A stretch of DNA of 64,000 bases from Acheta domesticus (GCA_031308135.1 JAHLJT010009419.1:177900961-177964960); one strand, 5' to 3'. Numbered from the stretch's first letter, positions 21,306-32,604 are shown. Made by a program: numbers and translations. Notes: generated by a model from the sequence alone, not told the origin.

Positions 21306-21765
21306 TGACGATGACAGCAACGATGGTGGCGGCGTCGATATCGGCGATGATGACAGCGGTGATGGTGGTGACGGTGGTGGGGGCGACGATGGCGGGGAAG
21401 TCGGTTGGGCGTTTAGCGGGGCTGGAGAGGCTGCGTTGTCTGAGGGGTGGGGTGGATGGTGCGGGGCGATGGGGAGATAACTGTGAGGACGGCAGGGTGG
21501 AGAGGGCAGCGAGGGCAGAAAGACGGGAGGATATCCAGGGCCGCTGGAAATATCCAGGGCCGGGGATGTTGGTGCCGCTGTGGAGGCGGGGATGTCGCGG
21601 GCGACTGGTAAGGCGGGGACGCGTGGTAAGTCGAGTTTGTTGCGGGTTGCTGGAAAGGTAGAGATATCGAGGGCGGCTGGGAAGGCGGGGACGCCAGCGG
21701 TGGAGTTAAGGGTGGCGGGAAATGGCTAGGGCGTCAATGGGGGTGTGGAGGGCTGCGGCGGGAAT
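21306..21765. repeat. Degenerate G-rich repeat tail
   Basis: Continuation of the array with irregular GGCGGGGATGTCG- and ATATCCAGGGCCG-type repeats (ATATCCAGGGCCG occurs twice near 21531 and 21549). Similar in texture to 9.6-10.4 kb. Confidence 0.5.
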
Positions 21766-22750
21766 GGAGCGTCGAGGACGGCAATGCCGGTGTCCAGACA
21801 AAGTCCTCTTGTGGTACGGGTGCGAATGTTTTCAGTTGCAATATATTTGTTCCTGCCCGCCTTTCGAAGGGCTTTCGCCCCCTCTTCTGTTCTGAAAGTA
21901 ATGCTACTTATGTTTTGGTCTTGCTTGATTTGGAAATGTTCGGAGATGGTACACATAATTACATATTGGTTACTTTAATGTAAGCTCAAAAAGTCTTGGA
22001 TTTTTCAGCTGTTGCCTATACTTGTATTTAATCTAAGAATTCCGTTGGTTTTTACTCATTTGTTCTTTAGTGCTTTGCGATTGCATAAATCGTTTTCTGC
22101 GTTTCTAGAAATTCCTTTTTGTTGCTCCATTTTCTTTGTCTTGCAGTGGGTACTTCGTAGTTTTTCTTGGAATGTCCGATACTACCCAAATAATCGAAAC
22201 TTTATGGAAATTATGCTGATACGACAGAGCATTACAAGCTTTAAACAGTCTTACATGTTTTATGTATATCTTGTTTTAGGTCTCGAAACACTAGTCCGAT
22301 AATTGTTCAAACATTTCGAAAGGATTTTCGAAATATTTGAAAAATGTTTTTCAAGACAACGTTTCTTGCACAAACTCGAGGTTTGGTAGTAAATTACTTC
22401 AGATTTCATGAGTGTAGATACTTCCTTCTGAATGGAAACTGAATCCACTTTCTTATGTTGTGTTATAGGTCATTGGTTGTTTACATAATGTATATTACAT
22501 AATTTTACATAATCATTTAATTTTTTTTTTAAAAACTCTGAACTTTAACCTATTTTGAACGTTGTGGGAATGGAAGTGTGAAGAAATACTGCAGTTCTCA
22601 ATGCAAGTATTTATTTAAAAAAAAAAACTTTATTTTGTACCGCAGTCGTGATATCTCTTCACTTCATGCACTCCACCTACGGGATTAATGATCTTAGCAA
22701 TCTGTGACGCGACCTGAATCACTAACAATCAACGAATTCCTAAAAAAATC
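21766..22750. other. AT-rich DNA, nothing seen
   Basis: No supported gene, RNA or repeat. Confidence 0.4.
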
Positions 22751-22755
22751 TTGAA

Positions 22756-22833
22756 ATGAACGAGGCGACAATGAAAACAGTCGCGCGCATTGGCACCGCC
22801 CCATGCACTGACGTTGGCTTCCGTTTGTTCCAG
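22756..22833 (+). other. Possible first coding exon (weak)
   Basis: On the plus strand an ATG opens a 26-codon frame (MNEATMKTVARIGTAPC, then TDVGFRLFQ) that ends exactly at CAG followed by GTGAGC, a good donor. It lies at the left edge of a CpG island. I recognise no family, and a 78-base open frame before a donor can arise by chance. Confidence 0.15.
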
Positions 22834-23130
22834 GTGAGCTCTCCCGCGACCCGGCGCCCGCGCAGCGCTGTGTTACTGCTGCCTTGGGACGCACAGCGCG
22901 GCGGCGGACGCGGAGCGACGCGGAGCAGCAGGCGACCGCAGGCGAGCGATGTCGGCGTCCCTGCGGTCGGGACGCCAAGGTCGACGCCGCGGTCGGGACT
23001 CGATCGCACGACCCCCCCGCGGCGCCGCGTGCTGCCACGACGGGCTCCCCTCCTCCATCCCCCTCCCCCCTCCTCCATCCCCCTCCCCCCTCCTCCATGA
23101 CGCCCCTCCCGCTTGCCCGTAGCCGCACAG
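22780..23130. promoter_or_regulatory. CpG island
   Basis: CpG-rich with three near-identical CCTCCTCCATCCCCCTCCCC-like units at about 23043-23098. Overlapping open frames on both strands are compositional. Confidence 0.35.
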
Positions 23131-24240
23131 CCACAATCCCGCACTGCGTTCCAGGGCAAGCAGCAGAGATTAGGAACCGAAATACAAATTCGGCCGCTCA
23201 GGGCGGATTACATTGCATAGTTTCACTTGTTAAAGGTAAGCCAACATATGTATTCCTTATGACTGCAGCCCTCTACAAGCCTCAGATTCGAGACAAATCT
23301 ACGATAGGGGGAGCAGAAATAGGAAATGCTTCCGAAGGGAAACAGGAAATTAGAATAATTAAATAAATATTTCCTTTGAAATAAATTCGTGAGATGTGCA
23401 ATACAATAACATTGTAGTAAAATTAAATAGACCGGACCACAATGTAGCCACGTAATCAGAAATTCTTTTTGCCTTTGAACTTTTCGGATCCCCCACAAAA
23501 GTATGACTAGATTGCTACCACAGGCGGATTACCCCTCCTTCCACAATGGGTTTGTATTTAGAAGCATGTAACGTCTGCCAACAGCAGTAGTACTAGTTGC
23601 AACTTGCACGTCGTTACCCACTTCAGCTCCCTCCACCTCGGCCTTTTTCTGCACTGCCTTGCCGGTCTTTCATCTCTGTTACCACTACCGTACCACCACA
23701 CCCTGACGTTACTCCAGCCACTACTCACGCCCCGACCGCCACCCGATTGAATCAGCCTTCGTCTCCGCCGTTTAAATTTTTTGAAGGGGACTCACGTTGA
23801 TAACTGATCCTCTGACCGCTCTATTTTATTTCTGTTTTTTTATATAACAATTTGTGCTTACACAGTATACAGTTTCTTTAAAAAACAGTGGGAACTTTCT
23901 GAACTGTAGGACCTGAATGAACTGAATAGTACTGAACTGAACAGTAGGAAAGTATTGTCTTCCCATATTTTATGAGGTGCAATGCTCATATTATTCTTTG
24001 ACAGGAGAAAATCCTTGCTATCGTGTTTCACAATGGAGGTTAACACCTTTCCGTGGCGTAGTTCTCAGTGACAAGTCTCACCCTACTTGGCGCCGAGTTA
24101 CTTTAAATTAACAAAGAGCATTTCATTAAATCAGCATTTCAGCTTCAGACATACACACGTCAACACACATTACCATACATACCCACTCACCAACACATAG
24201 ACACACACACCGAAAAATGCCCAAACCCTCTTCGCCTTCC
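23131..24240. other. Mixed AT-rich DNA, nothing seen
   Basis: GGCGGATTAC occurs at 23202 and 23523. A CAG at 23150-23153 and a donor GTAAGC at 23235 frame an open 80-base segment of no recognised family. Confidence 0.35.
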
Positions 24241-24289
24241 TAAGCTCCGCCACATCCGCCCCAGTCTCTATCGCCGCCTCTGCAGCTAG

Positions 24290-24640
24290 CGCCACCTCCG
24301 TCGCCTCGACTGCCACTCTCCCCGTCGTTGTCGCCGCCCCCGCCGCCGCCCCCGCCGCCGCCGCCGCCCCCGCCGCCGCCCCCGCCGCCGCTCCCGCCCC
24401 CGCCGCCGCCGCCGCTCCCGCCCCCGCCGCCGCCGCTCCCGCCGCCGCCCCCGCCGCCGCCTCCGCCGCCCCCGCCGCCGCCCCCGCCGCCGCCCCGCCG
24501 CCCCGCCGCCGCCCCCGCCGTCGCCCCCGCCGCCGCCCCCGCCGCCGCCGCCCCACCTCCGTCTTTCCCTCCGCCACCTTCGCCGCCTCCACCTCCGTCT
24601 TCGCCGTCGCCGCCGCTGCCGCCGGCACAAGGCGAGGCGG
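24290..24640. repeat. CCG/CCCCCG simple-repeat tract
   Basis: About 350 bases of CCGCCGCCCCCGCCGCCG-type sequence, interrupted by CTCCCG and GTCGCC. The plus frame is poly-proline; the minus frames are poly-Gly/Ala/Arg. CpG-rich DNA continues to ~24790. Confidence 0.95.
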
Positions 24641-25022
24641 CTGTCTGCGATTAGCATCTGGCGGAGGCGCGTTCCGAGAACGGGCGGGGGCCGCGGCGCG
24701 GGATGAATGACCGGGGGCAGGGGGGCGGGGCGGATGGCGAGCGCAGATAGGGCACCGGAGGCTACCGTGGAGGGGCCCGATTCTTGAAAGGCGGGCACCG
24801 CCGTTAACTCGTATGGCGCTATCGTGGTTTTGGCGCTACACCTTCATGGAAGTAACAAGGTGATCAGTAGCAACCAAACAGAATATCTATATGAAGACAA
24901 AACGGCAGGCACGTTTTGCATTTGGCGATTGTGAGTTTGTCATTGTCACGTGAAAGTTTACATTTAAATATACATTTTAGGTGTTGTGTAATACTTTTAA
25001 AATCATAAACCAATTAACACAC

Positions 25023-25024
<2 letters not shown>

Positions 25025-25062
<38 letters not shown>
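25025..25062. repeat. (TA)n microsatellite
   Basis: About 19 uninterrupted TA dinucleotides. Confidence 0.97.
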
Positions 25063-25064
<2 letters not shown>

Positions 25065-25925
25065 GCCATAAGTATAGTTCAATCTAAAACAGAGCTGATC
25101 AAATGCAAGAAATGTGGCCCGATTGGCTTTGGCCCACTGCAGTGCCTCACGCGCCAATCTTCTTTCTCTGGACTAGAGCTGATCGCGCCCGAGCTCGTGG
25201 TTCTACTCGAAAGACATCTGACGAAGCAAGTAGGTAGTTTTTGCGGTGCCCAATTCGGTAGCTTGAGTGAGTTTGGGCTTAGGGAAGGGTAGTTGGAGTG
25301 CTAATTCTTCGAATTTGTAAGAAGAAGATCGACAAAAGGATTCAGAACAGATACAAGTGAGCAGTAGATAAATCAGAGACGTAATAAATTACTTTTTTTC
25401 AGAAGTCAGAGGCTTTCGACAAGTGGGTGAATTATTAAAAGCAACCTACTTTGCCCGTCATCAACTTCACGGAGCCTTCCCCAGAGACTAAGTTTTTTAA
25501 TGAGATATTTCTTGCAGGAATTTGACGGGAAACATTTATAACAAAGGAAGACTTAAAATGAAATTAAATCAATTCCCACCCCATTTTGTTTTAAGAAATA
25601 TAAATATCATGCTTCTATTCCTTGTTAATGCAAGAGTTTTAATTTCATCACGTCATTTTTTACTGGTTACGTTTTTTTTCGTAACGGGTATACAACGTTA
25701 TTTTAAACAACCTTTCCAAATTCTCGCATTGTAAAAGTAATAAATAGTTTGTGTCGCGCGGGAATGTATTGGTTTTACTCCTATTCGTCCATAGGTTCAT
25801 TGCAGTATCGTCAAGCCCACTTTACCTTGTAACTTACATGGTCGCGGCGACGTGTAACGTAACGGTGGTTCTGCCAGACGCTCCTCAAGCTGTGAGCCTG
25901 TCTCTCCGTTTAATATTTATGGGCC
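25063..25925. other. AT-rich DNA, nothing seen
   Basis: No supported feature. Confidence 0.4.
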
Positions 25926-25927
25926 AC

Positions 25928-26150
25928 CCTTAGTGCAGAGAACAGCGCCTTTGATTTATAGTTGTGATCATCGGGTTTCAAATCCCGGACGACACATGTA
26001 GAATTGACGGTGGACGAAGCGGGTTCGCGACGTATTTTCACGGGGATCTCCAGTTTCCCTTGCCTTTCATTCCACCATTGCAACATGTCATTCATGTCGT
26101 ATGGCTACCGTTGTCACCTGAGCGTCAATCTAATTAACCATTCCAGATTA
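25928..26150 (+). mobile_element. Possible tRNA-derived SINE, family S2
   Basis: A clear RNA polymerase III box-B motif, GGGTTTCAAATCCCGG (25973-25988), lies ~45 bp after a box-A-like TTAGTGCAGAG. A non-tRNA body follows, containing GGATCTCCAGTTTCCCTTGC and CATTCCACCATTGCAACATG, a layout typical of arthropod SINEs. No A-tail or target duplication was found and there is only one copy in the window. Confidence 0.4.
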
Positions 26151-27300
26151 GGCAGCGCAGGTTCAGACGCTCAAATCATAATATTAATGCAACAGACCTC
26201 TCGTTTTCCTGTGTTGGTTTTCCCATCTCTTGCTGTTGAGCTCTCATCCTAACCATTTCATAAAGTTTCCGCCCCGTTAAGGGTTTTTTGCTCCCGCTAA
26301 TTCAAATATCACGCGTCGTGATATTTTTTCTTCCGGAAGAGGCTAAAGATATCGAGAATCATTTTTCGCTCTCTACCAGTCGAAAACAAAATATCAATCT
26401 TTTTAAGGTGTCATATATAATAGACTTTATTTTTGTAAGTTGTAGTATCTTACAATGTTTGTGTGAAAAACTATAACTATAACTCGGGAAAAAACATGTT
26501 TCAAATATCTTTATTTTTCTAAAATAATTATTTTCTAAATTCATTTTTTCGTGTTTTTGTTTATAAAATTCTGGCCCTCAAGAAAATGTGCGCAGATAAA
26601 TTTCTTTCCCCACACGTCATATACAGTTTTTACTGTTTTTTTACAACATAAAACTGAGAGCCAGAGAACACCTGCTAGGGAATCTATTCCACGGAGACAC
26701 AACTCTGTGAAATTCACTCTCTGTCGATACGCAGTAAATAACATAATATGTGCATGTTATAAAGGATATATTTTTTAATGCACAATGATAACAAATAATA
26801 TCATGCCACACAACCGGACAAATTACGTAGGAAATTCAGCATTTGTACAATTTTTGATCACCACTTCGCAGGAGCAAGCTTCCGATGGAGCAGTTGTCGT
26901 AAAAATATTTAGGTCGCCGGGCAGTGTGGTTTTTTTCTACATTAAAACGTCGAACCTAAAAGTACGAATTACTATTTAAACAAAAAAAAAGACTTGTTTT
27001 AATAACTTCGATATACCGACATCTCGTTGGCTTTGCTGTATCTTCAGGCCGCACGATAATCTGCGTGTACGAGCCCGCCTGTTTGAGCTAGTGCGTATGT
27101 TTTGTGAATGAAGTTAATCATTAATCGAGAGTGAGCGGTGCAGATGCTGCCGCAAAATGCGCGGTGCTTTGCCATGCAGAGCAGCCTTCGCGGTCCGTGC
27201 CCGCGTTCGAGTCCCGCGCTTGCGCCGTGGCGTCGCCCCCCCCTCCGCCCACGACAACGCTCACGCTGGGAGGTCATGGGCGAGGGCCTCCTTCGCCTTT
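26151..27300. other. AT-rich DNA turning GC-rich, nothing seen
   Basis: No gene supported. 27130-27300 is GC-rich and adjoins the 65-66-bp array. Confidence 0.4.
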
Positions 27301-27308
27301 CTCTCTGC

Positions 27309-27775
27309 GGCCCCGCCCCCGCCCCCTCCGCACGGTGGGGCAAGATGCCGAAAAGCTGGCCAAAAGTCGGAATAAAAGTGGCCTCAGCCCCCTCCGCACG
27401 GTGGGGCAAGATGCCGAAAAGCTGGCCAAAAGTCGGAATAAAAGTGGCCTCAGCCCCCACCGCACGGTGGGGCAAGATGCCGAAAAGCTGGCCAAATGTC
27501 GAAAAAAAGTGGCCTCAGACCCCTCCGCACGGTGGGGCAAGATGCCGAAAAGCTGGGCAAAAGTCGAAAAAAAGTTGTCCCCGCCCCCGCCGCACGGGGG
27601 GGGGCAAGATGCCGAAAAGTTGGACAAAGTCGAAAAAATGTTGCCCCCGCTCCCGCCGCACGGTGGGGCAAGATGCCGAAAAGCTGGCCAAAAGTCGAAA
27701 AAAAAGTGGCCCCGCCCGCGCCGCACGGTGGGGCAACATACCGAAAAGCTGGCCAAAAGGCGAAAAAAAAGTTTT
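27309..27775. repeat. Tandem array, 65-66-bp unit, 7 copies
   Basis: GCACGGTGGGGCAAGATGCC, GAAAAGCTGGCCAAAAGTCG and AAAAAAAGTGGCC form the unit. CACGGTGGGG-type anchors fall at 27331, 27397, 27463, 27528, 27593, 27659 and 27724, giving spacings of 65 or 66. The first three copies are almost identical (GTCGGAATAAAAGTGGCCTC); later ones carry GTCGAAAAAAAGT. The one-base period change shifts frame, so the long translations are not a protein. A lone inverted relative is at 28535-28590. Confidence 0.95.
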
Positions 27776-28254
27776 ATTTAGGGAATTTTAAGTAAGCAGT
27801 TGGGTAGACTGGTTCCCAGAGGGTCTAATTCCACGATCAGAAAAGTTCCCAGGCGTCACAGTAACGCTCTGTATCACTGGAAACGTGGTCATTGAGAGAG
27901 CAGCTGTTTCACCACACAAAGATCGTAAATCAGCCGTTAATTTGAACAGGTGTAAACGTTTTCGGTTTCAAAACCGAATTTTCATTCAAAATAGACGAAA
28001 ATCGTGATGGTGAGTGCAATGTTTACATTACAAATTCTTTAAAACACATGTTAAAATTCTTAAATTATGTTGAAATAAAATGATATAATTAATACGTTGT
28101 TCTTTCTAGTGGAAAACAGTTCTACAGAGTTCCACAAAGAAATTTGTAAAAACTATATTCTCTACTATTTAGCTATTGAAATATGAAAAAAAGTGCTGTT
28201 AGCTGCTATTTGCCATTTATTGCAGTCTAATGTTTCTAATGACTGAAATATTTT
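27776..28254. other. AT-rich spacer between array and inverted relative
   Basis: Nothing recognised. A GTGAGT follows ATG near 28008 on the plus strand without coding support. Confidence 0.35.
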
Positions 28255-28534
28255 TAGAGGTTTTTAAATTTTTAATCCACAATACATCCACGTTGGATAC
28301 GCCATTTAGTTGTTTGCAGTTTTGACGTTGAAATCGTAATGAGAGTGCCCCAAAACCCTGTTCACAAATTTTTAAGAAAATTGAAACATTTTTGTACGTT
28401 TTTTCAATTTTTAATCCGCCGTTTTTGATCCGCCATTTGCTTTGCAATTGTGACTTTGGAATTGTAATCAGCGTGCCCAAAAGCAATTGTGTACAAAGTT
28501 TATTAAAGTATATTAAATTTGGAAAACGTTTTCA
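28255..28534. repeat. Imperfect tandem dimer, ~140-bp unit
   Basis: TTTAAATTTTTAATCC near 28263 and TTTCAATTTTTAATCC near 28402 start two units. Both continue with CGCCATTT, TTGCA-TTTTGAC / TTGCAATTGTGAC, AATCGTAAT/AATTGTAATCA, GTGCCC-AAAA and a TTT-rich end. Roughly 70% identical by eye. Confidence 0.7.
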
Positions 28535-28590
28535 TATTTTGGCCAGCTTTTCCGGATCTTGTCCCAAGGTGCTTCACCGCCCCCGCCAAC
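28535..28590 (-). repeat. Single inverted relative of the 65-66-bp unit
   Basis: Read on the minus strand it gives GCACCTTGGGACAAGATCCG and GAAAAGCTGGCCAAAATATG, aligning with the array unit GCAC-GGTGGGGCAAGATGCC / GAAAAGCTGGCCAAAAGTCG. Confidence 0.8.
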
Positions 28591-28857
28591 GCCGCCGCCG
28601 CCGCCGCCACCACTGCCGCTCACCGTCACACTGACAGTGCAGCATAGCACACCTGCTGTGCGGTACTGGCGCGCTTGCTCCCTTTCACCGTTGTTACTTG
28701 TGCTCTCTGCTCTGTATATGCTTCCTCTCCACACTCTCTTTGTGCGTGTGTCTCGGAATGAATGTTAAAAACTTATAGGGCATATGGTGGAGTTGAAAGT
28801 TATCACTTTTTCGAAAATAAACACGTAGAGGGAAATTCACATAATGGAGTTACACAT

Positions 28858-28940
28858 GTGTCATTTCCGCCTGGTTTTTAGGCAACTCTTTATGCAGAGA
28901 TGTTCGGTATGTCACGTTCCGACGCAGTCAAGGAGATTCC
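28858..28940 (+). repeat. Dispersed repeat R3, copy 1 (partial)
   Basis: GTGTCATTTCCGCCTGGTTT and TTAGGCAACTCTTTATGC match, in inverse orientation, the palindromic element at 32469-32604, whose minus strand reads CGTCATTTGCCCCTGATTTT and TAGGCAACTCCTTATAC. Confidence 0.6.
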
Positions 28941-31160
28941 TTGTATCTGCCTCACATGGGTCGGGGTTACCATACAGTCTGCGGTAAATGCCACACGTAT
29001 GTATTCATACTACGTTAAGTATAATTTCCCGCTCTATTTGTTGGCAAAAAATTAATATTTTCGATCCTTTTACTTGCTCTATATGTTTCAACATTTATTT
29101 GGTGACTTCCTTGTATCTCTTTTCTTTGCCGCTCTTTCCACTTTGCAACTCTCCTTTCGCTTTCAGCTCCTTATTTTGCTTGCCGCTCTCTTTCCTTTGT
29201 TCGGACTGTATTCGTTTTGTATATTCTTTTTTTTCTGAGCTGTCTTTTTGGTTCTCTCTTTCTTCTCTGTTGCTCTTTTTTCGCTCCAGCTGTTCTACGT
29301 GTGCCCTCTATTGAATCCCTACTTCTCCTCTACTTTTTCTTCACACTTTGCTTCCTTTGGCTGCTCTTTCTACCCAGTTGGCTTTCGCAGCTTTACTTTG
29401 TCTGTCCTGTTTGGCTCTGTCTCTCCTTCGTTATCCTCTCTCTTACAAATCCGATCCCTACTTGTACAACAATAACGGTAATCTAGAAGCTCGCTGTGGG
29501 TTAGTTTCTCTCGAACGTGGAAGGCACGTTCAGAAATTCGCTGAAGTCACATCACGACGCAGTTGTTTGATATTTTTCAAGGATTCGTTCAGGGCGAAAA
29601 TATCTCAACTAATGTTTGTCGAGGAGAGTTTCATATTGTAAGTATCCCACGAATCGGTTTCTACCAGACTTTTTTCAGTTTGGTACAAAAATTGCATGTG
29701 ATGGATGCTTTTATCATTAGATGCAATTTTTATAGCAGAGTGCCTCTATTCATGTTTGCGCTCTGTTGGAGCGAAAATCCGTCGATTTTCGAATTACGTG
29801 CACAATTGTAGCTTGGAAAACAGTTGCTTGTTCCCATAACTTTTTGAAGATAGTACATTGTACAAAGTTTTGAGAGAGAAACGCGGAAAAAATATTTCAG
29901 GTTTTTATGGAGCGCTTAAAAAGATGTATTTCTCTGGATGATGAATTAATTGGTTGCTTCTTTCCATTTCATTTTTACCGTTTACAAATATATTTACACA
30001 TTCTTCTCATTAAACACAAGTGGAGCGTTTTAAAATTGACGTCATCGGTTTAAACGCCTGCTGTGAGAGCTATATAAGCTGACACAATTAACATTACCTA
30101 AGATTGCTGAAGGAAAAAAACTTCTTTTTTCACATTTTATTTTTGTAATAATGTATTTTAACCCTGTTAATAAATAATTCGATAGCTATTTTTATTGATC
30201 GTTAGATTAGAGCATGTATTGCAAAAATAAAAGAGAAATAATGGTCAGATGAGAACAGGATGATACTGCCAATGTTTCGAACCTGTTTTCAACCGCCTCT
30301 TTTAATGTTTCATGAGAAAAGGACACCAGCTTCTCCAGTTTCATTATCTCTCGACACTTTTTACTGGCAATAAATAAATACTCTTGGCTCAGGAACTGTT
30401 CCGTGTAGAGTTGACCTATTTTGTTCTTATCTTTATAAACACTCTTCTGAACATCTTTTTTTCTCGGATGTATTTTATTTCTCCCATCTTATGTAGTCTT
30501 GAACTTGTCTCTTTTATTTATTGCGTACGATAACCTTTTATAGAGTGAAATAAAACGTATCTTTGGATCAGATGAGAGAAATATAATCTATTGATGAGGA
30601 TTTCATTGCAATGACCTAAATGGAATACAAATTTAAATATTTAAAGAGAAAACATTCTTAAGGAACATGATTGCTACAACCTCAAGTGCAACAAAAAGAA
30701 GAAAATAAAACAAATTTCAACATGTTAATTTTAGATTAGTTTTCTTGAAATATAAGCTGTGTTTTTGTCAGTTTTAGAAATATACTCATTTTAAAACAAA
30801 ATGAGTATTCTACGTTGAAATAATTTGCTCCCATTTAAATCAAATCTAGAATAACATACGTATCACACATACTCGCAAGAGAAGACAACGTAGTGGGAAT
30901 TTTTATTTTACACGAAGTTACCTGCATTCGTTCAGTGAAAATGTAAAAAAATGACTTATTAGTCAAAATCGACGGAAAGTGCAAAAAAAATCTATAAAAA
31001 TTAATAACTTTCTTTTGTCATGTCATAAAAGTAATGTCTACGTTAAATGCTTTGGTCTTAATAGAAAAAAATACATTTCATTAAAATCAGCTCCATTCTT
31101 ATAATTAATCTATCCTCGCCTACTGCCCCTCGGCGACAGGCTCTACAACGCTCGATGACG
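28941..31160. other. AT-rich DNA with a pyrimidine-rich block
   Basis: 29090-29460 is strongly T/C-biased on the plus strand (CTCTTTC-type, no strict period). Several overlapping hydrophobic open frames there follow from composition. No gene or transposon is supported. Confidence 0.4.
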
Positions 31161-31169
31161 CTCCAAGTC

Positions 31170-31416
31170 CAGTGATCAAGGTCTTCTACTGGTGCCAGGA
31201 GCATGCGCCGTGGCACCGTAGCATGCCACGAGGTTCTCTGTGCAACTAGCGTCGGGAAAGAGAACTATTAACTAAACTAGCGCCGGGATGGGTAATTACA
31301 ATAGGGATGGCGTCGTTTCTGGTGGCGGGATAATGAACTCCGTGGAGGGACGATTTCGTCGTGGCGCTCGTGCCACGGACGCCCTCCCGCTCGTGGCATG
31401 GACCTTGACAACACTG
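31170..31416 (-). mobile_element. hAT-type MITE, family 'CAGTGTTGTCAA', copy 1
   Basis: Matches the element at 55282-55505 in inverse orientation along its length. Shared blocks include GTAGCATGCCACGAG, AACTAGCGTCGGG, ACAATAGGGATGG and GTGCCACGGA. Its outer ends are CAGTGATCAAGG (left) and, minus strand, CAGTGTTGTCAAGG (right). The flanks do not show a clear 8-bp duplication, so this copy is older or its ends are slightly misplaced. Confidence 0.75.
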
Positions 31417-31419
31417 CTC

Positions 31420-31665
31420 TAAACGCCCCACGCGCACGATGGCTCGCGCCGTGCTCCGTGATGGGCGGAAGCTCTCACTCGGTGCCGGAAGCGCTCGTGC
31501 GCCCCCAGGCTCAAGGCCCGTCGGCGCGGGCGCAGGCGCAGGCGCGTCGCACCGGGGCCGGGGGCGGGGTCAGGGGCCACTCGCCCGCCGCGATGCTTCT
31601 GCGCTCAGCGCCAGGGTCAGGCACCGCGCCGCTCCGCCAGCGCCTCCGCCATGCACGACGGTTCC
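31420..31665. promoter_or_regulatory. CpG island with NRF1-like sites
   Basis: CpG-rich sequence with tandem GCGCAGGCGCAGGCGCG near 31530, resembling the NRF1 motif (GCGCANGCGC), and GC boxes. Often seen at broad promoters; no exon could be assigned. Confidence 0.35.
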
Positions 31666-31760
31666 AATGATACGAGCAAGGTTCCGAGTCGTAGGATGTA
31701 TAGAACGTCTCGGAATAAATTAATGTTACAGACTTCTAAGGACTGTGTACTACACACGTA

Positions 31761-31972
31761 TGGTCCGATTAAAATAAGTTTGTGATTGACAGTTGCGAAT
31801 AGAAGGGAGCGACGTTGACAGTTTGCGTACCACTGAGCACGTGCTCCCGGGACAAGAAAACAAATATTTGAAATAAATACTTATTAAAGTAACTAAATCA
31901 TACACTCATATTGTACGAAGCTACAGCTTCAGAAGCACAATTGTCAATCACCAACTTATTTTAATCGGAATA
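31761..31972. mobile_element. MITE with 35-bp inverted repeats and TA target site
   Basis: 212 bp flanked by TA (31759-31760, 31973-31974). The left end TGGTCCGATTAAAATAAGTT and the right end (minus strand) TATTCCGATTAAAATAAGTT both continue as GTGATTGACA and are about 90% identical over 35 bp. TA duplication suggests a Tc1/mariner-type element. No coding content. Confidence 0.8.
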
Positions 31973-31987
31973 TAGCTAACTGAAATT

Positions 31988-32145
31988 CAGCCTGCTTGGA
32001 GGAGAATTCTAGCGGATGTTCTGATTGGTAGTTTTCCGTGGTTTCTCCAATCAGGTAAATGCCGGAGCAATACCCTAACAAACGGGCCAGGGATAGATCT
32101 TTCCTTGTTCTATCCTCATCCCTTACTTACATACACTTACACGCA
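31988..32145 (+). mobile_element. tRNA-derived SINE family S1, 5'-truncated copy
   Basis: Body region only. GGAGGAGAATTCTAGCGG, TAGTTTTCCGTGGTTTCTCC, AATACCCTAACAAACGGGCC and GATCTTTCCTT match the bodies of the minus-strand copies at 51.7, 55.1 and 61.2 kb. The tRNA-like head with box A and box B is missing; the fragment starts 16 bp after the neighbouring MITE. Confidence 0.75.
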
Positions 32146-32468
32146 ATACACTACCTCACGTATCGGGTGGCCAGTCAAGAGCTTAGAGCTTGTGCAGCTG
32201 GGGCGGTGTCCCAGGAGTTGGAAGATAAAACCCCTGCAAGCCTCGTGTAGGTCAGCGCCAAATATCGTCATCCATCTGGGGAAGATCACCACCACCACCT
32301 CCGCCGATAATAATATACACTACTAATGACCCTTGCAGCCCTAATGACCTTAGCAGTTGAAGCATCCGGAATCACTAATCAGTCAATTCAAGACCTGTAA
32401 AGGGATCGGAAATGAGTGCTTTTTTAAAATACACAAATATTCGGAAATTGACTGTAATTGAAGGAATA
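32146..32468. other. Spacer, possibly SINE tail
   Basis: Contains CACCACCACCACCTCC near 32287 and a small TAATGACC duplication (32324, 32341). May be a divergent tail of the preceding SINE; not resolved. Confidence 0.3.
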
Positions 32469-32604
32469 AGCGTTTATACATAGGACATCGGCCCCTGGTG
32501 TTTTGGCAACCGACAAGCACAGAACTGCGTAAGATCACGTCCTGCCGTACGTATGTGTATAAGGAGTTGCCTAAAAATCAGGGGCAAATGACGTTTATAA
32601 ACGC
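32469..32604. mobile_element. Palindromic MITE R3, ~40-bp arms
   Basis: The left arm (about 32469-32510) has AGCGTTTATA, GGCCCCTGGTGTTTTGGCAA; the right arm (about 32565-32604), minus strand, has AGCGTTTATAAACGTCATTT, GCCCCTGATTTTTAGGCAAC. A partial copy lies at 28858. No clear target duplication. Confidence 0.65.

Noticed and set aside
27131..27791. Three overlapping 140-217-codon frames over the 65-66-bp repeat
   Set aside because: The period alternates between 65 and 66, so any one frame changes meaning between units; not the pattern of a selected protein repeat.
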